Positions 28,907-37,159 of a stretch of 64,000 nucleotides of DNA are shown piece by piece (the first letter of the stretch is position 1; each line of letters opens with the position of its first letter). Below the pieces are notes generated by a model. The model did not search any database. It saw nothing but the letters and a program-made list of their open reading frames with translations, and was not told the origin of the DNA. The position numbers were made by a program, and so were the translations under genes. The DNA is from Terriglobia bacterium (GTDB lineage: Bacteria > Acidobacteriota > Vicinamibacteria > Vicinamibacterales > CAVVIG01), in assembly GCA_020073005.1 (NCBI GenBank), contig JAIQFX010000012.1:1-64000 (forward strand), given 5' to 3'.

Positions 28907-30865
28907 TCACTTGGCGTCGGTGACCAGTTCCAGATGAAAGATCGCGATACCGAGACGCCGCAGATCCGATCCGCCCGCGGGCGCTGAGCCGTCAACGTTG
29001 TCGAACGTCAGATACGTCGTCCCCGGCTCGAGCGTGAACGCGCCGGTGTCGTACTCGTCGCGAATCGCCGACACCTGAATCCGCGCCACTTCCGTTTCGC
29101 CCATCGACACTTTCAGCCCGCGCGTGCGCTCGTGCGCGCGCGCGACGATGCGCAGGCGAACCGTCGACCGCGTGCCCGCCATCACGGCGATCCGCGCGCG
29201 ATCCGCCATCCACCGCCACGCCATCGTCCGCTCGAGCGGCGTCGGACCGGGGAGGTGTTCGGGATACGACCATCCGTCGGCAAGCCAGATCGCCGGCGGC
29301 GGCGGCTGGTCCGGCGGGAGGACGTACGCCGCGATCGGCGTCTCCTTGCGGACGACGGCGCCTTCCTTCGCGCGCATGACGCCGGCGATCCAGGCGGGCG
29401 ACGTCGGCGCGCGGGTGAAGTCGTACGACGAGCCGCTCCGGTTCGCGTAGCACAACGCGCCGGCGGATCGGCACACGGGCGGGATCTCGGCCGTCCCGCA
29501 CTGGCTGGGCCACGGCGCGGTGTCTCCGCTGCCCATCAGCAGGATCTTTTCGCATCCGGCGGTCGCGATCGGCGGCGCCGGCGACGGCTCGATTCGCGAA
29601 ACGCGCTCCGCGAAGACCTCGGCGAGCGGATTATCGACGTCGGGCAGATCCCGCCACAACGTTGACGCGAACGGTGTCGGCGTCAGATACAGCTCCGCGT
29701 GCCGCGGCGCGAATTCCACGGTGCACCAGACGACCGACGCCGCCGCGAGAACGCGCAGCCAGACCGCGGCGGCCGGCGCGGCTTCGAGCACCGGAATCGC
29801 CAGCGGCAGCAGCCACACGCCGTAGCGGCTCGGCCCCGGCGTGCCGCCGGAGTTGACGTTCGTCGTCTGCGTGAAGCTGAAGAGAAACAGCATCGCGATG
29901 AGCGCGAGGACGCCGCGGCCGCCGTGCAGCACGCGACGGAGCGGCGACCGCGCATCCAGCACGACGACGGCAATCGTGATGACGATCGCCGCCGTCAGAA
30001 ACGGATCGTGCACGAACATCCCGAGATTCGGATCGAACGGCACGGTGAGGAACTCGCGCAGCGACGGCCAATGCTGATCGACGCCTTCGTTGAGCGCCGA
30101 CCAGCGGTTGAGTCGCACGACGTAGTAGAGCGGATGCAGCGACGCGATCGCGGCGCCGCCCGCCGCGCCGAGCCAGACGCGCCGGTCCGTCCAGCCGACC
30201 GACGCGAGCGCGTACGCCACGACGATGAGCATCGCGATCCCGAGGGGCGGATTCTGCGTCGCCGCCGCGCCCAGCGCGACCGCCGACCACCACGGCGCCG
30301 TGCGCAGGAGGACGACGGCGATCGTCAGCAGGGAAAAGGTGAAGACTTCGGTGTGCGCTTTGTCGACCCACCAGAGAATCGGTCCGGCGGCGACGAACAG
30401 CGCCGTCGCCGCCGACACGCGCTTCCTCAAGACGGATGCGGCGCACAGCAGCAGCAGGACGTTGATCGTCGCAAAGCCCAGCAGCGGCGATCCGCCGAGC
30501 GTCGTCGCGACGCGGACGAAGGGCGCGGCGATCAACGAGTAGAGCCAGAAGTGCGGCAGATCCTGGCGGCCGTCGCCGCCCACGTACTCCGGCAGCACGA
30601 GACGACGGCTCGCGTCCGCGGGCATCACCTCCGACGCCTGCCGGAGATCGTCCGGCGACAGGCTCGGCGCGGCGCCGCGCGCGAAGTTCAGCGCCATCGC
30701 GAGGTACTCGCCGCCGTCGCCCATGACGCGCGGGGCCGACTGCACGACGAGCGCGATCAGCAGCGCGAGGAGGGCGCCGAGAAAGAGGCCGCGCTGGCGG
30801 AGACGCGGGCTGACGAGCGGCGCCAGGAGCAGCAGAACGACGGCAACGACTGCGGTGGCGCCCAT
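28907..30865 (-). CDS. Polytopic membrane protein, GT-C/PMT-like glycosyltransferase candidate
   Basis: A 652-residue membrane protein with about 10-12 hydrophobic segments in its first 410 residues and a soluble, beta-rich C-terminal domain (about 430-652). An early acidic loop (MGDGGEYLAMALN, about residue 48) is where GT-C polyprenyl-phosphate glycosyltransferases carry their catalytic acidic residues, and WWVDKAHTEVFTFSLL matches the style of dolichyl-phosphate-mannose-mannosyltransferase relatives. Function is therefore inferred from topology and this motif. ATG 30865 follows the Lon-N gene by 15 nt: last gene of the AAA+/VWA/Lon-N operon. Confidence 0.7.
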   Translation of the reverse strand: MGATAVVAVVLLLLAPLVSPRLRQRGLFLGALLALLIALVVQSAPRVMGDGGEYLAMALNFARGAAPSLSPDDLRQASEVMPADASRRLVLPEYVGGDGRQDLPHFWLYSLIAAPFVRVATTLGGSPLLGFATINVLLLLCAASVLRKRVSAATALFVAAGPILWWVDKAHTEVFTFSLLTIAVVLLRTAPWWSAVALGAAATQNPPLGIAMLIVVAYALASVGWTDRRVWLGAAGGAAIASLHPLYYVVRLNRWSALNEGVDQHWPSLREFLTVPFDPNLGMFVHDPFLTAAIVITIAVVVLDARSPLRRVLHGGRGVLALIAMLFLFSFTQTTNVNSGGTPGPSRYGVWLLPLAIPVLEAAPAAAVWLRVLAAASVVWCTVEFAPRHAELYLTPTPFASTLWRDLPDVDNPLAEVFAERVSRIEPSPAPPIATAGCEKILLMGSGDTAPWPSQCGTAEIPPVCRSAGALCYANRSGSSYDFTRAPTSPAWIAGVMRAKEGAVVRKETPIAAYVLPPDQPPPPAIWLADGWSYPEHLPGPTPLERTMAWRWMADRARIAVMAGTRSTVRLRIVARAHERTRGLKVSMGETEVARIQVSAIRDEYDTGAFTLEPGTTYLTFDNVDGSAPAGGSDLRRLGIAIFHLELVTDAK

Positions 30866-30880
30866 GAACTGGAATGGCGC

Positions 30881-31513
30881 TCAGTGCGCGACGTTCGACG
30901 GCCCCGGCGTGCGCGCGGTGATGATTTTCATTTCGAGCAGCTCGACGAGCGACGCGGCGCGCGTGCGCAGGCACGGGCGCTCGAGCAGCGCCTGCTTCTC
31001 GAGCGGCTCGAAGTCCAGATACTGCGCCAGCGCGTTCACGAGATCGTCGTCGGACATCGCCTGCGGCGTGCGCGCCTCGACTCCGCCGGATTCCGAACCC
31101 GGGCCGAGCAGGGATTCGAGCCGCGCCCGCTGGCGGCGGACGGCCTCGCGCTCGGGCGGGGCCAGCGCCGGCTCCGGCAAAAGGTCGACGCTCGCGCGCC
31201 GGTAGCTGCGGCTGTCATCCTCGGAAAGGATCCGGAACTTGTCGAGCCCGCGCAGCACGATGTTGTAGCGGCCGTCTGTATGGCGCTCGACGTGCGTGAT
31301 GACGCCGCTGCAGCCGACGTCGAACACCGGCGGCCGCCCTTCGTATTCCGCCTCCCAGCCCGGACGGAGCAGCACCATGCCGATCATGCGGTCGGCCGAG
31401 AGCGCGTCGGCGACCAGCTCGCGATACCGCGGCTCGAAAATGTGCAGCGCGAGAAAGACGTTGGGGAAGAGGACGACGTTGGGCAGCGGAAACAGCGGAA
31501 GGAGATCCGACAT
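30881..31513 (-). CDS. LON N-terminal substrate-binding domain protein
   Basis: A 210-residue cytosolic protein consisting of the Lon peptidase N-terminal domain only: LLPLFPLPNVVLFPNVFLALHIFEPRYRELV at the start, GTGC-like DVGCSGVITHVERHTDGRYNIVLRG in the middle, and a helical tail. It has no ATPase or peptidase part. Stand-alone Lon-N proteins are widespread and thought to bind unfolded or damaged proteins. ATG 31513 lies 1 nt from the VWA stop, so they are cotranscribed and probably translationally coupled. In this operon it may select clients for the MoxR-like ATPase (inference). Confidence 0.9.
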   Translation of the reverse strand: MSDLLPLFPLPNVVLFPNVFLALHIFEPRYRELVADALSADRMIGMVLLRPGWEAEYEGRPPVFDVGCSGVITHVERHTDGRYNIVLRGLDKFRILSEDDSRSYRRASVDLLPEPALAPPEREAVRRQRARLESLLGPGSESGGVEARTPQAMSDDDLVNALAQYLDFEPLEKQALLERPCLRTRAASLVELLEMKIITARTPGPSNVAH

Positions 31514-31514
31514 T

Positions 31515-32825
31515 TCAGTGAATGGTCTTGGTCTTCTTGTCCATGTAATCCATCAGCACGTACTGCCCGAGCGTGTACGGCGTCGTGAAGTACGCCTTGC
31601 CCTTGCAGATGTCGGCGACGCGGCGGACGAAGCTCACCAGATCGTAGTCGCGCGCGAGCATGAACGTGTTGATCATGATGCCGCTCTTGCGGCACGCGGC
31701 CACTTCCGCGCACGTCTCGGCGACGATGAACGGATCGAGGCCGAACGCGTTCTTGTAGATGCGGCCGTCGGGCTGCGTGAGCGCCGACGGCTTGCCGTCG
31801 GTGATCATGATGATCTGCCGCATGTCCTTCGACTGGCGATCGAGAATCCGCCGCGCGAGCCGCAGGCCCTCGCGCGTGTTGGTGTAGTACGGCCCGACGC
31901 GCACGCGCCCGAGCTCGGCGAGCGGAATCTCCTCGGCCGAGTCGTGGAACAGCACGACCTTGAGCGCGTCGCCCGGGTACTGCGTCTTGATGAGTTGCGC
32001 GAGCGCGAGCGCCACGCGCTTGGCCGGCGTGAAGCGATCCTCGCCGTAGAGGATCATGCTGTGGCTGCAGTCGAGCATCAGCACCGTCGCGCACGAGCTC
32101 TGATATTCGCCCTGGACGACCATGAGATCGTCGTGGGTCACGTGAATGCGCCGCGAGGCCGGTGACTGGTGGCTGGTGGCTGGTGGCTGAAGACTTGCCG
32201 CCGCCAACTCTCGCGCTTCGCGCTGCACCGCATTCAGCAGCGTGCTCGCCGGATCCAGATTCATCGTGTCGCCGAATTCGTACGGCTTCGGCGCGCCGGT
32301 CGTCTCGACGCCCGTCGCCTGCTCGCGCGTGTCGTGCCGGCCGAAGCTGCTCTTGCCGAGCGAGCCGAGCAGATCGCGCAGCGCGCGGTAGCCGAGGAAA
32401 TCGAGCGCCTTGTCGGTGACTTCGAACTTCACCTGGCTCTGCTGATCCGGGCCCATGCCGCCGCCGCCCTGCCGATGCTGGCGCTCGGCCTCGAGGTCGG
32501 GCGGCATCGAGATGTAGCCCTGCTCGGTCATGCGCTCGATGATCTGCTGGATCAATTCCTCGAGCTTCGAGCGCGCGTCCGACTGATCGCCGTCCGCCGG
32601 ATCGCCGAGCAGCTGCTCGAGCGTGTCCTCGGGCAGCACGCCGCCGTTGAACAGCGCGTCGAGGATCGCGTCGTGCAGCGCCTGCATCGTGCGATCCTCG
32701 TCGTCCATCGCGTACGGACTGCCGAAGCCGCTCGAGAGCAGCAGGTCGGACAGCTTCGAGACCAGATCCTCGAGATCCAGATCGTCGAGCGCGTCGCCGG
32801 TGAATTTTGTATATCTGTATTTCAT
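31515..32825 (-). CDS. VWA-domain protein partner of MoxR-like ATPase
   Basis: A 436-residue cytosolic protein. The N-terminal half is acidic and helical ([20 protein letters not shown]); the C-terminal VWA domain (about 235-436) has the MIDAS-type motif in [20 protein letters not shown] (D-x-S-x-S is D-C-S-H-S), plus [11 protein letters not shown] and ITDGKPS. MoxR/VWA pairs act as chaperone-like machines that insert metals or mature proteins. Start at M8 of the longest ORF (ATG 32825). A CCAGCCA-type heptamer array (32163-32190) is in frame just before the VWA domain, encoding PPATSHQSP; another fills the 27-nt gap to the upstream gene. Second gene of the operon. Confidence 0.9.
   Translation of the reverse strand: MKYRYTKFTGDALDDLDLEDLVSKLSDLLLSSGFGSPYAMDDEDRTMQALHDAILDALFNGGVLPEDTLEQLLGDPADGDQSDARSKLEELIQQIIERMTEQGYISMPPDLEAERQHRQGGGGMGPDQQSQVKFEVTDKALDFLGYRALRDLLGSLGKSSFGRHDTREQATGVETTGAPKPYEFGDTMNLDPASTLLNAVQREARELAAASLQPPATSHQSPASRRIHVTHDDLMVVQGEYQSSCATVLMLDCSHSMILYGEDRFTPAKRVALALAQLIKTQYPGDALKVVLFHDSAEEIPLAELGRVRVGPYYTNTREGLRLARRILDRQSKDMRQIIMITDGKPSALTQPDGRIYKNAFGLDPFIVAETCAEVAACRKSGIMINTFMLARDYDLVSFVRRVADICKGKAYFTTPYTLGQYVLMDYMDKKTKTIH
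32163..32190. repeat. TGGCTGG heptamer array inside the VWA gene
   Basis: TGACTGG-TGGCTGG-TGGCTGG-TGGCTGA in 7-nt register. Same repeat (opposite strand) as at 32832 and in the array at 11241-11261. It lies in the linker before the VWA domain; 28 nt is not a multiple of 3, so flanking changes must restore frame. Confidence 0.75.
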
Positions 32826-32831
32826 CGACTG

Positions 32832-32859
32832 CCAGTCACCAGCCACCAGCCGCTAGTTG
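32832..32859. repeat. CCAGCCA heptamer array between AAA+ and VWA genes
   Basis: CCAGTCA-CCAGCCA-CCAGCCG-CTAGTTG in 7-nt register. It includes the TAG stop and last Asn codon of the AAA+ gene (32853-32858, minus strand). Confidence 0.75.
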
Positions 32860-34343
32860 TAATACTTCTTCTTGTTCCCGGGGATTCGGATCTCTTCTTC
32901 CATCGCCGGCTCCTCGCGACGCGGCGCGCGGCGCTGCTGCTGCTCGGCCGCCGCGTAGCCGCGATCGTCGCTGCGGCTGATCTTTCGCTGCGCGCACAGG
33001 CCTTCGAGGACGAAATCGATCGCCGATGCGACCATCGGCGCCGGCGCGCCGGGCGGAAGCCCGGCCTGCCCGGCCAGCTCGCGCAAACCCTGCACGCCGC
33101 GCGTCTGCGCGATGACTTCGTCGGCCGACGTGGTGTCCGTCAGCGGCAGCACGCCGCCGAGATCGAACCACTCGATGACCGTCCGCGTGTCGACGCCGTC
33201 GAACGTGCCCGTGAACACGGACCCCACCGCCGAGCGAATCAGATCGCGCGCGACCTGTTCCGCGCCGCGCAGCTCGCCCTCGTACTCCAGCTCGAACTTG
33301 CCGGTGATCGACGGCAGCGCGGCGTAGAGATCGGTGACGCGCGGCACGGCGATCCCTTCGCCGCTGGCGAGCGCGCGGCGCTCGGCGTTCGAGACCACGA
33401 GCTCCAGCGTCGTGATCGGCAGGCGCTGGCTGACGCCGGATCGCTTGTCGATCTTGCGGTCCGCGCGCGCCTGGAACGCGACTTCCTCCACGACCTCGCG
33501 GACGTACGCCGGGATGTCGACTTTCATGCCGCCGGCGCGATCGGTCCACGCTTCCTGCTTCGTGATCGCCATCGCGTTGTGGCGCGTGGCGGGGTAGTGC
33601 GTCCGGATCTCCGATCCGATGCGATCCTTCAGCGGCGTGATGATCTTCCCGCGCGCCGTGTAGTCCTCCGGGTTCGCCGTGAAGACGAGCATGACGTCGA
33701 GCTTCAGGCGAATCGGGTAGCCCTTAATCTGGACGTCGCCTTCCTGAAGGATGTTGAAGAGGCCGACCTGGATCTTGCCGGCGAGATCCGGCAGCTCGTT
33801 CACCGCGAAGATGCCGCGGTTGGCCCGCGGCAGCAAGCCGTAGTGCATCGTCAGCTCGTCGGACAGATTCAGTCCGGCCTGCGCCGCCTTGATCGGATCG
33901 ATGTCGCCGACCATGTCGGCGATCGTGACGTCGGGCGTCGCGAGCTTTTCGACGAAGCGATCGTCCCGGCGCAGCCAGCCGATCGCGAGGCGATCGCCTT
34001 CCGCCGCGATCCGCGCGCGGCACGCCGCGCAGAGCGGCGCGGTCGGGTCGTCGTGGATCTCGCAGCCGGGCACGACCGGGATGCGCTCGTCGAGCAGATC
34101 CACGAGGCCGCGCAGGATGCGCGACTTCGCCTGGCCGCGCAGGCCGAGCAGGATGAAATTGTGGCGCGAGAGGATCGCGTTCACGAGCTGCGGCACGACC
34201 GTGTCGTCGTAGCCGATGATGCCGGGAAACAGCGTCTCGCCCGCGCGCAGCTTGCAGACGAGGTTGTCGCGGATTTCCTGTTTGACCGGCCGCGAACGAT
34301 AGCCGGACTGCCGAAGCTCGCCGAGGGTGTGAATGGCCGCCAT
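32853..34343 (-). CDS. MoxR/Mg-chelatase-like AAA+ ATPase with CxxC insert
   Basis: A 496-residue AAA+ ATPase. Walker A-like GLRGQAKS (about residue 67) and [27 protein letters not shown] (sensor 1 and Arg-finger region) are of the MoxR/ChlI type. An insert about 90-110 contains CEIHDD and CAAC, a possible Zn-binding CxxH/CxxC, which is unusual for MoxR proteins. The C-terminal tail is charged and Gln-rich ([20 protein letters not shown]). ATG 34343. It is the first gene of a tight operon with VWA, Lon-N and GT-C-like genes. It probably remodels an unknown client; MgATP binding is by motif only. Confidence 0.88.
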   Translation of the reverse strand: MAAIHTLGELRQSGYRSRPVKQEIRDNLVCKLRAGETLFPGIIGYDDTVVPQLVNAILSRHNFILLGLRGQAKSRILRGLVDLLDERIPVVPGCEIHDDPTAPLCAACRARIAAEGDRLAIGWLRRDDRFVEKLATPDVTIADMVGDIDPIKAAQAGLNLSDELTMHYGLLPRANRGIFAVNELPDLAGKIQVGLFNILQEGDVQIKGYPIRLKLDVMLVFTANPEDYTARGKIITPLKDRIGSEIRTHYPATRHNAMAITKQEAWTDRAGGMKVDIPAYVREVVEEVAFQARADRKIDKRSGVSQRLPITTLELVVSNAERRALASGEGIAVPRVTDLYAALPSITGKFELEYEGELRGAEQVARDLIRSAVGSVFTGTFDGVDTRTVIEWFDLGGVLPLTDTTSADEVIAQTRGVQGLRELAGQAGLPPGAPAPMVASAIDFVLEGLCAQRKISRSDDRGYAAAEQQQRRAPRREEPAMEEEIRIPGNKKKYYN

Positions 34344-34376
34344 TGAGCGATTCTATCCGAGACGCGCTCGCGGAAG

Positions 34377-34455
34377 GGTCCGACCCGGGTCCGATGGGGG
34401 TCGGACAGGGGTCAGATCGGGGTCAGATCGGGGTCGGACCCTGTTGCAGAAACTG
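34377..34455. repeat. 11-bp minisatellite element, copy 2, intergenic
   Basis: Units TCCGACCCGGG, TCCGATGGGGG, TCGGACAGGGG, TCAGATCGGGG (twice) and tail TCGGACCCTGTTGCAGAAAC. It fills most of the 123-nt gap between the LolA-like and AAA+ genes. Confidence 0.85.
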
Positions 34456-34466
34456 CCGTGTCGCGA

Positions 34467-35318
34467 CTAGCGAACGAAGTCGGCCTTGCTCAAAGAAGGA
34501 TTCACCGTCACTTCATCGAACATCAATTCGTCGATCACGCGATCGCCGGCCGTCGTGACGATCCGGTAAGGCGCCTTCATGCCACCGGTCGATCGGCGGT
34601 CCGAGAACGTCGTGTTCATCACCATCCGGTCGGCGCCCCAGTAGGCCAGGCGGATCGGCACGCGGGTCTTGGCGTCGAGAATCATCTTGGCCGCGAAGCC
34701 GTCGCCGACGGCGTCGACCCACGCCGACTCCGGGACCACGGGCATTTCGCGCGGCGTGCCGTGCGTGCGCAGCTCGACCGGCATTTCCGGCGACGTGAAC
34801 GTCGCGATGCCGAGCATCAGGCGCGCGAGCGTTGCGCGGTTGCCCATGAGCACGCCGGCGTTGTCGCGCGGGTCTGGGACGACGCGGCCATCCGGACGCT
34901 CGATCTTGTCCAGCGTCGTGCGTCCCGTGTAGCCCGTCGCGCGCCGGCCGAACTCGCCCGTGTCGAGGCGCAGGTAGTTGTCGGGCAGGAGGACGCGAAT
35001 CTCGACCGTCGCCGGAAGCATCGAGCCATCCTCGCCCGGCACTTTCGATTTTCCCTTGAAGCGCATCGAGCGGAGGCGGGCGATTCCGCCCGGACCGCCG
35101 AAGACGGCGATGCGGGCGGACGTGAACAGATCCTTCGCCCTGGCGTCCTCGATGACGGCGCCGTCGTTCGAGTTCTGCCCACGCAAGGGATCAAGGTCCG
35201 ACGGGGGTCGGACCGGGGTCAGACCGGGGTCGGACCCTGTTGCAGAAACTGCGATCCTGGCGCTCGAGGCGGCGACCACACTTGCGGCGGCCGCGCGGAG
35301 AAGACTACGGCGCGTCAT
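34467..35318 (-). CDS. Twin-arginine-exported LolA-like outer-membrane lipoprotein-sorting protein
   Basis: A 283-residue exported protein. The N-terminus MTRRSLLRAAAASVVAASSA has a twin-arginine-like RRSLLR and a hydrophobic core; the body is beta-rich, with a late region (MILDAKTRVPIRLAYWGAD, then YRIVTTAGDRVIDELMFDEV) like LolA/LolB-fold or DUF-type outer-membrane-sorting proteins. Immediately after the signal peptide an 11-bp minisatellite (35195-35252) is in frame and encodes TGSDPGLTPVRPPSDL. ATG 35318 has a perfect TATAAT 13 nt upstream; ATG 35333 lies inside that box. Divergent from the GDPD gene with a 31-nt spacer. Function beyond the fold is not known. Confidence 0.75.
   Translation of the reverse strand: MTRRSLLRAAAASVVAASSARIAVSATGSDPGLTPVRPPSDLDPLRGQNSNDGAVIEDARAKDLFTSARIAVFGGPGGIARLRSMRFKGKSKVPGEDGSMLPATVEIRVLLPDNYLRLDTGEFGRRATGYTGRTTLDKIERPDGRVVPDPRDNAGVLMGNRATLARLMLGIATFTSPEMPVELRTHGTPREMPVVPESAWVDAVGDGFAAKMILDAKTRVPIRLAYWGADRMVMNTTFSDRRSTGGMKAPYRIVTTAGDRVIDELMFDEVTVNPSLSKADFVR
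35195..35252. repeat. 11-bp minisatellite element, copy 3, in frame after a signal peptide
   Basis: TCCGACGGGGG-TCGGACCGGGG-TCAGACCGGGG-TCGGACCCTGTTGCAGAAAC. Sits exactly between the exported protein's signal peptide and its mature part. Confidence 0.85.
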
Positions 35319-35331
35319 GCGTACCGCGGGC

Positions 35332-35341
35332 ATTATAGACT
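35332..35341. promoter_or_regulatory. Overlapping divergent -10 boxes (TATAAT minus / TAGACT plus)
   Basis: Minus strand TATAAT (35337-35332) faces the LolA-like gene (13 nt to ATG). Plus strand TAGACT (35336-35341) is 8 nt before GTG 35350. Confidence 0.5.
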
Positions 35342-35349
35342 CGCTCCCT

Positions 35350-36111
35350 GTGCTTCAGGTCCGCGCCCGTCACGCGTTCTTCGCCTCGCCGCGTCCGCTC
35401 GTCTTCGCCCACCGCGGCGGCGCCGCGCTCGCGCCCGAAAACACGATCGCGGCGTTCGACAACGGAATCGCGCTCGGCGCGGACGGACTGGAGCTGGACG
35501 TGCGCCTGTCGCGCGACGGCCTTGTCTTCGTGCATCACGACCGCCTGCTCGATCGCACGACGCCGCTCCGCGGCCCGAGCGAGGCGCGGACGGCGGACGA
35601 TCTCGCGCGCGCGAACGTGCCGTTGCTCGCGGACGTGCTCGCGCGGTATCGCGACGCGCGCATCATCATCGAGATGAAAGTGAACTCGATGGAAGCGGCG
35701 CGAGCGACCGTGGACGCCGTACGCCGCGCGGACGCGGTCGATCGTGTATGTCTCGGCGCATTCGGCCGGCGGGTGCTGCGCGAAGCGCGCGCCATCGAAC
35801 CGGCGATGGCGACGAGCGCGGCGCGTGTAGAAGTCCGGTGGGCGCTGTATCGATCGTGGATGCACTGGCCGATCTCGCACGTGGCGTACTCGGGCTTTCA
35901 GGTGCCGGAGGTTGCGGGCCGGACGCGGATCGTATCGCCGCGCTTCATCGACGCCGCGCATCGCGCGGGCCTCGCCGTCCAGGTATGGACCGTTGACACG
36001 GAAGACGATGCGCGCCGTCTGCTCGGCTGGGGCGTCGACGCATTGATCACCGACCGGCCCGACGTCGTGGTGCCGATCGTTCGCGATGGTCTTGTCGCGA
36101 AGGCAACCTAA
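35350..36111 (+). CDS. Glycerophosphodiester phosphodiesterase
   Basis: A 253-residue TIM-barrel enzyme hydrolysing glycerophosphodiesters to glycerol-3-phosphate and an alcohol. Family motifs HRGGAALAPENTIAAFD (catalytic His and metal Glu), ELDVRLSRDGLVFVHHD (Glu/Asp and second His) and the late VWTVDTEDDARRLLGWGVDALITDRPD are intact. No signal peptide, so cytosolic (UgpQ-like). GTG 35350 is the start because TAGACT/TATAGA lies just upstream and the barrel begins directly after. The downstream threonine-dehydratase-like gene follows after 17 nt, probably one transcript. Confidence 0.92.
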   Translation: MLQVRARHAFFASPRPLVFAHRGGAALAPENTIAAFDNGIALGADGLELDVRLSRDGLVFVHHDRLLDRTTPLRGPSEARTADDLARANVPLLADVLARYRDARIIIEMKVNSMEAARATVDAVRRADAVDRVCLGAFGRRVLREARAIEPAMATSAARVEVRWALYRSWMHWPISHVAYSGFQVPEVAGRTRIVSPRFIDAAHRAGLAVQVWTVDTEDDARRLLGWGVDALITDRPDVVVPIVRDGLVAKAT

Positions 36112-36128
36112 GGAAGACAATCCAGGTC

Positions 36129-37082
36129 ATGCAACCGCCGACACTGAAGGACGTCTATGCCGCGCGCGAACGCGTCTACCGCGTCGTGCGCCCGACGCCG
36201 CTGATGCGGCATCCGCTGCTCTCCGCCGAAACCGGCCTCGACGTCGTCGTCAAGCACGAGAATCACAATCCGACCGGCGCGTTCAAGGTCCGCGGCGGGC
36301 TGAATCTGATCGGCAGCCTGCCGGCGGACGAGCGGCGCGGCGTCATCACGGCCTCGACCGGCAATCACGGGCAGTCGATCGCGCTCGCGTGCCAGCGCGA
36401 CGGCGTGCCGTGCACGATCGTCGTGCCCGTGGGGAACAACCCCGACAAGAACGCCGCGATGCGCGCGTACGGCGCCGAGTTGCTGGAGTTCGGCAGGGAT
36501 TTCGACGAAGCGCGCGAGCGGGTGGAGCAGCTGCAGCACGAACGCGGTCTGCGCTACGTGCATTCGGCGAACGAGCCGCTGCTGCTGGCCGGCGTCGGGA
36601 CCTACGCGCTCGAGATCTTCGAAGAACAGCCGGACGCGGACGTGATCCTCGTGCCGATCGGCGGCGGCAGCGGCGCGTGCGGCTGCGCCATCGTGCGGAC
36701 CGGCGTCGGCAGCCGCGCCAAGGTGATCGGCGTGCAGGCCGAGCGCGCCGACGCGTTCACGCGATCGTGGCGGACCGGCACGCGCATCGTCGGGGACAAA
36801 GTGGATACGTTTGCCGAGGGTGTGGCGACGCGCGTGACGTTCGATCTCCCATTCGGCATCCTGCAGCGCGAGCTCGACGACATCATCACGCTGACCGAAG
36901 ACGAGCTGGCGGAAGGCGTGCGGCTCGCGCTTCGCACGACGCACAACGTCGCCGAAGGCGCCGGTGTCGCGCCGCTGATGGCCGCGCTGAAGGCGCGCGA
37001 TCGGTTCGACGGGCAAAAAATCGTCTGCGTGATGAGTGGCGGCAACATCGACCGCGCCACGCTCGCGCGCATCCTCGCGTGA
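36129..37082 (+). CDS. Threonine dehydratase/serine racemase-like PLP enzyme (fold type II)
   Basis: A 317-residue cytosolic enzyme. Schiff-base Lys53 is in NPTGAFKVRGG, STGNHGQSIA binds the substrate carboxylate, GGGSGACGC binds the PLP phosphate, and VMSGGNID is the C-terminal motif. There is no ACT regulatory domain, so it is the catabolic/short type: threonine or serine dehydratase, or a serine/threonine racemase. HNPTGAFK with EGVATRVTF is of the Thr/Ser dehydratase type rather than diaminopropionate lyase. Downstream of the GDPD gene by 17 nt. Substrate cannot be resolved from sequence. Confidence 0.88.
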   Translation: MQPPTLKDVYAARERVYRVVRPTPLMRHPLLSAETGLDVVVKHENHNPTGAFKVRGGLNLIGSLPADERRGVITASTGNHGQSIALACQRDGVPCTIVVPVGNNPDKNAAMRAYGAELLEFGRDFDEARERVEQLQHERGLRYVHSANEPLLLAGVGTYALEIFEEQPDADVILVPIGGGSGACGCAIVRTGVGSRAKVIGVQAERADAFTRSWRTGTRIVGDKVDTFAEGVATRVTFDLPFGILQRELDDIITLTEDELAEGVRLALRTTHNVAEGAGVAPLMAALKARDRFDGQKIVCVMSGGNIDRATLARILA

Positions 37083-37144
37083 TCGACCGCCAAAAAGTGC
37101 GAAGGAGGAGGCAATAAGTTCACAAGGAAGTGATGAGCGTCAGA

Positions 37145-37150
37145 TAGGAT
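37145..37150 (+). promoter_or_regulatory. -10 box TAGGAT, 9 nt before the surface-protein start
   Basis: TAGGAT, 9 nt, then ATG 37160. The weakest of the series. Confidence 0.3.
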
Positions 37151-37159
37151 CTGCGTACC

